A stretch of 64,000 nucleotides of DNA from Mucilaginibacter yixingensis (GTDB lineage: Bacteria > Bacteroidota > Bacteroidia > Sphingobacteriales > Sphingobacteriaceae), in NCBI RefSeq assembly GCF_041080815.1, contig NZ_CP160205.1, forward strand, positions 930,001 to 994,000, in the 5' to 3' direction. The notes under the pieces are model-generated. The model ran no database searches, was not told the origin of the DNA, and was given only the letters and a program-made list of their open reading frames with translations. Position 1 is the first letter of the stretch; each line of letters begins with the position of its first letter. The position numbers and the translations under genes were made by a program. Positions 59,590 through 64,000 of the stretch are shown piece by piece.

Positions 59590-59628
59590 GGTGCCCTTAG
59601 AGGATAAAACTTCTAAGGGCATTTTTAT
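59590..59628 (+). terminator. Intrinsic terminator after gldN
   Basis: TGCCCTTAGA (59592-59601) pairs perfectly with TCTAAGGGCA (59612-59621), followed by TTTTTATT. It ends the gldKLMN operon. Confidence 0.9.
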
Positions 59629-59645
59629 TGAGTGGATCTTATATT

Positions 59646-59742
59646 ACGTCATTGCGAGGAACGAAGCAATCTCTGTACATGCAAATGTATAGGTGTGTCC
59701 GATAGTCCTATGCAGAGATTGCTTCGTTCCTCGCAATGACGT
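59646..59742. repeat. 97-bp palindromic dispersed repeat, CGTCATTGCGAGG family
   Basis: Arms ACGTCATTGCGAGGAACGAA and TTCGTTCCTCGCAATGACGT are exact inverted copies. The loop (TACATGCAAATG...GTCCTATGCA) resembles that of the 13252-13347 copy. Same length and layout suggest recent common origin. Confidence 0.92.
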
Positions 59743-59857
59743 TGTGGAAACATACGCTCTCGCAAGTACAAGAGAATTTCCTCACGCGCAATATGAATGT
59801 CCGCAGCTTGTTTGATGGGGTGCTGAAACAAGTTCAGCATGACAGTTTTTTAGTGGC

Positions 59858-61660
59858 TTAATTGCTTTTCGAAAAATACTCCAACACGGCTTTGGCTTGC
59901 TTCAGATTCACTACCTCCAACAACTCTTCTTCTGTAGCTTCTTTGATCTTTTTAACCGACCGGAAGAATTTTAGAAGTTTATCTGCAGTTGTTTTGCCGA
60001 TGCCTGGTATCAATTCCAGCTCAGTTACCAACGTGCCTTTATCACGTTTTTTGCGATGCGCGGTGATGCCGAAGCGGTGGGCCTCGTCTCGCAGTTGCTG
60101 GATTATTTTGAGGGTTTCTGATTTTTTGTCGAGATACATCGGGTACTGATCGCCGGGGTAGAACAGTTCTTCCAGGCGCTTCGCAATACCTATTACGGTT
60201 ACCTGCTTTTCAATACCCAACAGTTTGAGGCTTTTCAGGGCCGATGATAGCTGGCCCTTGCCGCCGTCAATAATAATGAGCTGAGGTAGCTCGCTACCTT
60301 CATCCAACGTACGTTTGTAGCGGCGGAAAACGGCTTCCTCCATGGTGGCAAAGTCGTTAGGGCCTTCTACCGTTTTTACGTTGAAGAAGCGATAGTCTTT
60401 TTTAGACGGTCGTGCGTTTTTAAATACTACAATGGCCGATACGGGGTATTTGCCCTGAAAGTTAGAGTTGTCAAAACACTCAATGTGCCGCGGCAGCTGG
60501 TTCATGCGCAGATCTTTCATCATCTGTGTCAATAGCCGGTCTATCTTTACATCAGGGTTCAGTTTCTCGTATTGGTCAATGCGCTCGGTTTTGAAGAAGA
60601 TCACGTTTTTCTGAGACAGATCCAGCAGCTTCTTCTTTTCGCCAAGTTTAGGTACGGTGAACTTAATCGTCGGGTCGTCCAGTTCCAGGTCGAACGGTAC
60701 GATAATCTCTTTTGAATGACTGTTATAACGTTGTCTGAACTCCGATATCGCGAAGCTTAATAATTCTTCATCGCTCTCATCCAGTTTCTTTTTCAGCTCG
60801 ATGGTTTGCGTTTGGGTGATGGTGCCATTCATCACTTTCAGGAAGTTGACAAAGGCGTATTTCTCCTCGCTGGCAATGCTGAATACATCTACATCGGTAA
60901 TAGAAGAGTTAACCACGGTTGATTTGCTCTGGTATTTCTCCAGCACATCATACTTGGTTTTAAGGCGATGCGCCAGCTCAAAATCCAGATTTGCAACAGC
61001 GGCATCCATGTCGTTCTTGAGTGCTCTAACCACCGCACCAGTTTTACCGTTGAGGATGTTAATGATCTCGTCCAGATTCTTTTGGTAATCCTCCTCGGTC
61101 TGGAAGTTCTGGCATGGGCCTTTGCAGTTACCCAGTTGATATTCCAGGCATACCTTGAATTTACCCGCATCAATATTGGCACGGGTGAGCGGCAGGGTAC
61201 AGGTGCGCAGGGGATAGGTCTCACGGATTAGATCAAGGATGGTGTGCATCATCCCTACAGACCCGTAAGGACCAAGATATTTAGAGCCATCGCGGATGAT
61301 CTTGCGTGTCCAGAAAATGCGCGGGAAATTCTCGTTCTTGATGATGATCCAGGGGTAGGTTTTATCATCCTTCAGGTTGATGTTATAGCGTGGCTGATGC
61401 TTCTTGATCATGCTGTTTTCCAGCAGCCAGGCATCAATTTCGGTATCAACCAGAGTAAAAGTAATATTGCGGATCTTGGATACCAGCATCCGGGTTTTTC
61501 CGTTCAGCTGGTTGTCTTTTACAAAGTAAGACGATACCCTATTGCGCAGGTCTTTTGCCTTGCCAATATACATCAGCTCGTTGTTGGCATCCCAATACTG
61601 GTAAACCCCCGGCTTATGCGGTATCTTTTTTAATGCTTCCCTGTAATCAAATCGCTCCAT
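59858..61660 (-). CDS. uvrC: Excinuclease ABC subunit C
   Basis: UvrC makes both incisions in nucleotide excision repair with UvrA and UvrB. The 600-residue protein has the GIY-YIG nuclease at the N-terminus (KPGVYQYWDANNELMYIGKA), a cysteine-bearing segment CLEYQLGNCKGPCQNF, a UVR domain (AVANLDFELAHRLKTKYDVL), the RNase H-like second nuclease (HIECFDNSNFQGKYPVSAIV and LIIIDGGKGQLSSALKSLKL) and a C-terminal helix-hairpin-helix (LELIPGIGKTTADKLLKFFR). It is complete. The gene ends at the repeat-rich gap after gldN and is upstream of the PBP gene on the same strand; 80 bases separate them. Confidence 0.97.
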   Translation of the reverse strand: MERFDYREALKKIPHKPGVYQYWDANNELMYIGKAKDLRNRVSSYFVKDNQLNGKTRMLVSKIRNITFTLVDTEIDAWLLENSMIKKHQPRYNINLKDDKTYPWIIIKNENFPRIFWTRKIIRDGSKYLGPYGSVGMMHTILDLIRETYPLRTCTLPLTRANIDAGKFKVCLEYQLGNCKGPCQNFQTEEDYQKNLDEIINILNGKTGAVVRALKNDMDAAVANLDFELAHRLKTKYDVLEKYQSKSTVVNSSITDVDVFSIASEEKYAFVNFLKVMNGTITQTQTIELKKKLDESDEELLSFAISEFRQRYNSHSKEIIVPFDLELDDPTIKFTVPKLGEKKKLLDLSQKNVIFFKTERIDQYEKLNPDVKIDRLLTQMMKDLRMNQLPRHIECFDNSNFQGKYPVSAIVVFKNARPSKKDYRFFNVKTVEGPNDFATMEEAVFRRYKRTLDEGSELPQLIIIDGGKGQLSSALKSLKLLGIEKQVTVIGIAKRLEELFYPGDQYPMYLDKKSETLKIIQQLRDEAHRFGITAHRKKRDKGTLVTELELIPGIGKTTADKLLKFFRSVKKIKEATEEELLEVVNLKQAKAVLEYFSKSN

Positions 61661-61662
61661 AC

Positions 61663-61690
61663 GCCCCCTGTCCCCCTAAAGGGGGAAATA
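61663..61690. repeat. Short CCCCCT/AGGGGG palindrome
   Basis: TCCCCCTAAAGGGGGA with flanking CGCCCCCTG is a small palindromic repeat of the family seen at 22739 and 49723, lying directly upstream of the uvrC start. Confidence 0.6.
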
Positions 61691-61740
61691 AGTTTTTAAC
61701 GGAACTTCGGATTTTTCCGACCTCCGGACTACAAAATTAA

Positions 61741-63981
61741 TTAAAAACTTAACTTCTTATCAGCCTCTGTAGTGCCTTCCTGTTGTTGCTGATAGGCATT
61801 GCAATCCAGTACGGTAGTAACACCATTTTTAGGTTGTGCAAAGTCGACATTACGTTTGATGCCCAGCGAAGGGTCATTATAAACCCGTTTCATATAGCCA
61901 GCCCAAATAGGCAGTGCAGAATTGGCGCCTTCGCCCATACTGGTGCTGCGGAAGTGGATAGCGCGATCCTCGCAACCCGTCCACACGCCGGTGACCAATT
62001 GAGGTGTAATGCCGATGAACCAACCGTCGGAGTTGTTTTGGGTAGTGCCTGTTTTGCCTGCTATTGGGTTACTCAGGCCATACTTATAGCGCATTCGCGA
62101 GCCAGTACCGTTTTCAATAACCCCTTTCAGCATATAGGTCATCACGTAAGCAGTCTCTGAGTTGAGCACCTGTTTTACGTTAGTATGTTGGGTATAGAGT
62201 ATGTTGCCGTTTTTATCTTCGATGCGAAGCAGCCAGGTGGGCTCGTTCCAGATGCCCTGGTTGGCAAAAATGGAATAAGCGCCGGTCATATCAAATACAG
62301 AGGCATCAAATGTACCCAGGCAGATAGATGGAACCGGATCTACCGGCGAGGTAATGCCTGAGTTTTTGATCAGCTTGGCTACTTCAATAGGGCCAACCTC
62401 TTTCATTACGTGGGCGGTTACCCAGTTTTGCGAGAAGGCTAGCGCTGTGCGCAATGTGATCATGCCCGGCTTAGTTTCAGACGGAGACGAACCCGGACAC
62501 CAGGCTTTGCCATCATAATAAATGGTATCGGGCACGTTGTTTACCTGCATGCAGGGTGAGTAGCTGTTTTCCATCGCCACTGCATAAGTAAACGGCTTAG
62601 CGGTTGAACCCACCTGACGGGTACCTTGTTTAACCTGGTCATATTTAAAATGCTCAAAGTTGATACCTCCCACCCATGCTTTAATATAGCCGGTGGTTGG
62701 GTCCATACTCATCAGCGCGTTGCGCAATAACATTTTGTTGTAAACAATAGAGTCAATCGGCTTCATCACCGTATCAATTTTACCGCGCCAGGTAAATAGC
62801 TCCAGGGTATCAGGCGTGTTAAAATTCTCCCTTATCTCTTCTTCAGATTGTCCCTGGGCTTTCAGTTCACGGTAGCGGTCGCAATTGCGCATGCCCTGAT
62901 CCAGCAGTTGCTTAAAGTTAGGAACGCTTTTCCATAGACTGATACCTTTCCAGTGTGCATTGAATTGGGCTTGCAGCGTGCGCATGTACTCGGCCTGGGC
63001 CTCTTCTGCATATTGCTGCATGGTGGCATTGATGGTGGTATAGATTTTCAAACCATCACGGTCCAGATCCCACTGGCTGCCATCGGCTTTGGTGATGCCG
63101 TGCTCGCTCAGGATCTTTTGAATATAGTCTTTAATAGTTGCACGGAAGTATGGCGCTAAACCTTCATTATGGTCAATGCGATGGAAATGCAGTCCCAGCG
63201 GTTTGGCCTGAAACTCTTTGGCTTGCTCATCGCTTAGTTTGCCCTCTGCAGCCATACGGCCCAGTACAAAGTTACGGCGACTCAGCGCACGGTCTGGGTG
63301 ACGGATGGGCGAGAAGTAGCTCGGTCCGTTTACCATGGCCACCAGCATAGCCGCCTGGTCTGGCGTTAACTTATCTGGCGTAGTATTAAAATAAGTCCGT
63401 GCGGCAGATTTGATGCCGAAGGTGTTATACGCACCAAAATCAACCGTGTTGAAATACATGGTGATGATCTCTTCTTTGGTATACTGGCGCTCCAGCTTTA
63501 CCGCGGTGATCCACTCTTGCAATTTTTGGATGATACGTTTAAACTTATTGTGAGAGCGTTCTGAGAAAAGGTTAAGCGCCAGCTGCTGCGTAATGGTACT
63601 ACCGCCCTGTTGTTTACCAACAGCATTATAAAGCATCATGGTAAATGCACGCTGGAAATCGATCCCCGAGTGCTCCATGAAGCGGTTGTCTTCGGTAGAG
63701 ATCAGTGCGTTTACCAGGTTTGGCGATAGCTCTTTGAAAGTTACGTTAGAGCGGTTTTGAACATAGTAACTGCCCAGTGGCGTGCGGCCGTCGTCGCTTA
63801 AAATCTCGGTGGCCTGGTTGCTTTTAGGGTTTTCAAGATCGCGGAAGGATGGCAAAGCACCAAATAGACCGAAACCCGTAGCCAGAAAGAGCAGCACAAC
63901 AATGGCAAAACCGCCGATAACGACTTTCCAGATGATGCCGTTATACCTTTTTATATCTTGAGGGGCAAGCTTAATAATCAT
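61741..63981 (-). CDS. mrcA: Penicillin-binding protein 1A (class A, bifunctional)
   Basis: A 746-residue bifunctional cell-wall enzyme anchored by one N-terminal helix (about 19-42). The glycosyltransferase domain (family GT51) shows STEDNRFMEHSGIDFQRAF with the catalytic Glu97 and GGSTITQQLALNLF. The transpeptidase domain has the serine of SxxK in VGSTAKPFTYAVAM, the SxN-like SQNWVTAHV, and KTGTTQNNSDGWFIG. All catalytic residues are present, so it both polymerises and cross-links peptidoglycan. The start ATG is at 63981; the remaining 19 bases to the window edge hold no further gene. It is on the same strand as uvrC and 80 bases upstream of it, perhaps co-transcribed. Confidence 0.96.
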   Translation of the reverse strand: MIIKLAPQDIKRYNGIIWKVVIGGFAIVVLLFLATGFGLFGALPSFRDLENPKSNQATEILSDDGRTPLGSYYVQNRSNVTFKELSPNLVNALISTEDNRFMEHSGIDFQRAFTMMLYNAVGKQQGGSTITQQLALNLFSERSHNKFKRIIQKLQEWITAVKLERQYTKEEIITMYFNTVDFGAYNTFGIKSAARTYFNTTPDKLTPDQAAMLVAMVNGPSYFSPIRHPDRALSRRNFVLGRMAAEGKLSDEQAKEFQAKPLGLHFHRIDHNEGLAPYFRATIKDYIQKILSEHGITKADGSQWDLDRDGLKIYTTINATMQQYAEEAQAEYMRTLQAQFNAHWKGISLWKSVPNFKQLLDQGMRNCDRYRELKAQGQSEEEIRENFNTPDTLELFTWRGKIDTVMKPIDSIVYNKMLLRNALMSMDPTTGYIKAWVGGINFEHFKYDQVKQGTRQVGSTAKPFTYAVAMENSYSPCMQVNNVPDTIYYDGKAWCPGSSPSETKPGMITLRTALAFSQNWVTAHVMKEVGPIEVAKLIKNSGITSPVDPVPSICLGTFDASVFDMTGAYSIFANQGIWNEPTWLLRIEDKNGNILYTQHTNVKQVLNSETAYVMTYMLKGVIENGTGSRMRYKYGLSNPIAGKTGTTQNNSDGWFIGITPQLVTGVWTGCEDRAIHFRSTSMGEGANSALPIWAGYMKRVYNDPSLGIKRNVDFAQPKNGVTTVLDCNAYQQQQEGTTEADKKLSF

Positions 63982-64000
63982 TTCTAGTAGTTTTTCTGGT

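Larger units (their letters stand above)
59524..59857. other. Intergenic region between gldN and uvrC
   Basis: The 334 bases hold the gldN terminator (59590-59628) and a 97-bp palindromic repeat (59646-59742). The remaining sequence to uvrC is featureless apart from GATGGGGTGCTGAAACAAGTTCAGCATGAC at about 59814-59842, a half-copy of the CAGCATGAC family. Confidence 0.7.

Overview
The window is an ordinary-looking chromosomal stretch from a Bacteroidota bacterium, most probably a member of the Sphingobacteriaceae (Mucilaginibacter/Pedobacter type). The evidence is a type IX secretion/gliding block (gldK-gldL-gldM-gldN behind a DUF4271 gene and hemD), a serine palmitoyltransferase-type enzyme, a DUF6588 protein, a TonB-dependent receptor with a carboxypeptidase-like N-terminal domain, many short signal-peptide lipoproteins, and promoters of the Bacteroidota form TAnnTTTG. 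The assignment is inferred from gene content; no rRNA or tRNA gene was found.

Layout. 1-2.5 kb: end of ftsA and complete ftsZ, with nested palindromes containing DnaA-box-like sequences between them. 2.5-6.5 kb: an AT-rich orphan gene, spt, ispD and queA. 6.7-16.8 kb: a MacB/FtsX-type permease, a 1271-residue hybrid histidine kinase, gltA, lysine 6-transaminase and a GAF-PAS sensor that ends after the histidine box. 16.8-25.4 kb: a PLP desulfhydrase/deaminase with a DUF6588 protein, rluD, a class IV aminotransferase, a ceramidase-like membrane protein, fmt, a NamZ-type muramidase and a LolE-like permease. 25.7-37.4 kb: a double cupin, an ECF sigma factor overlapping an anti-sigma/beta-barrel protein that appears to span both membranes, mazG, mnmD, an ETHE1-like hydrolase-rhodanese, an OmpW/PorT-like barrel, an M13 peptidase and lpdA. 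37.7-49.6 kb: a TonB receptor plus a lipoprotein with a threefold internal repeat, purM, a Gfo/Idh oxidoreductase, pectate lyase, a ThuA protein, and a second PAS sensor lacking an ATPase domain. 50-64 kb: a two-subunit molybdenum hydroxylase, DUF4271-hemD, gldKLMN, uvrC and a class A penicillin-binding protein.

How the genes fit together. Most are housekeeping (division, wall synthesis, central carbon, purine, queuosine, isoprenoid and haem synthesis, translation initiation, DNA repair) with envelope functions between them. The gldKLMN genes encode the periplasmic/outer-membrane ring and the inner-membrane motor of type IX secretion. The sigma/anti-sigma pair and the three PAS-containing sensors are the regulatory genes. 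The intergenic regions are rich in palindromic dispersed repeats of several families, some inserted inside one another, and in clean intrinsic terminators.

No defence island, prophage, CRISPR array or intact insertion sequence was seen. The best candidates for poorly described biology are the sigma/dual-membrane anti-sigma pair, the two sensors that carry a histidine box but no ATPase domain, the threefold-repeat lipoprotein beside the TonB receptor, and three genes whose -7 promoter box lies 3-4 bases from the start codon, which suggests leaderless transcripts.
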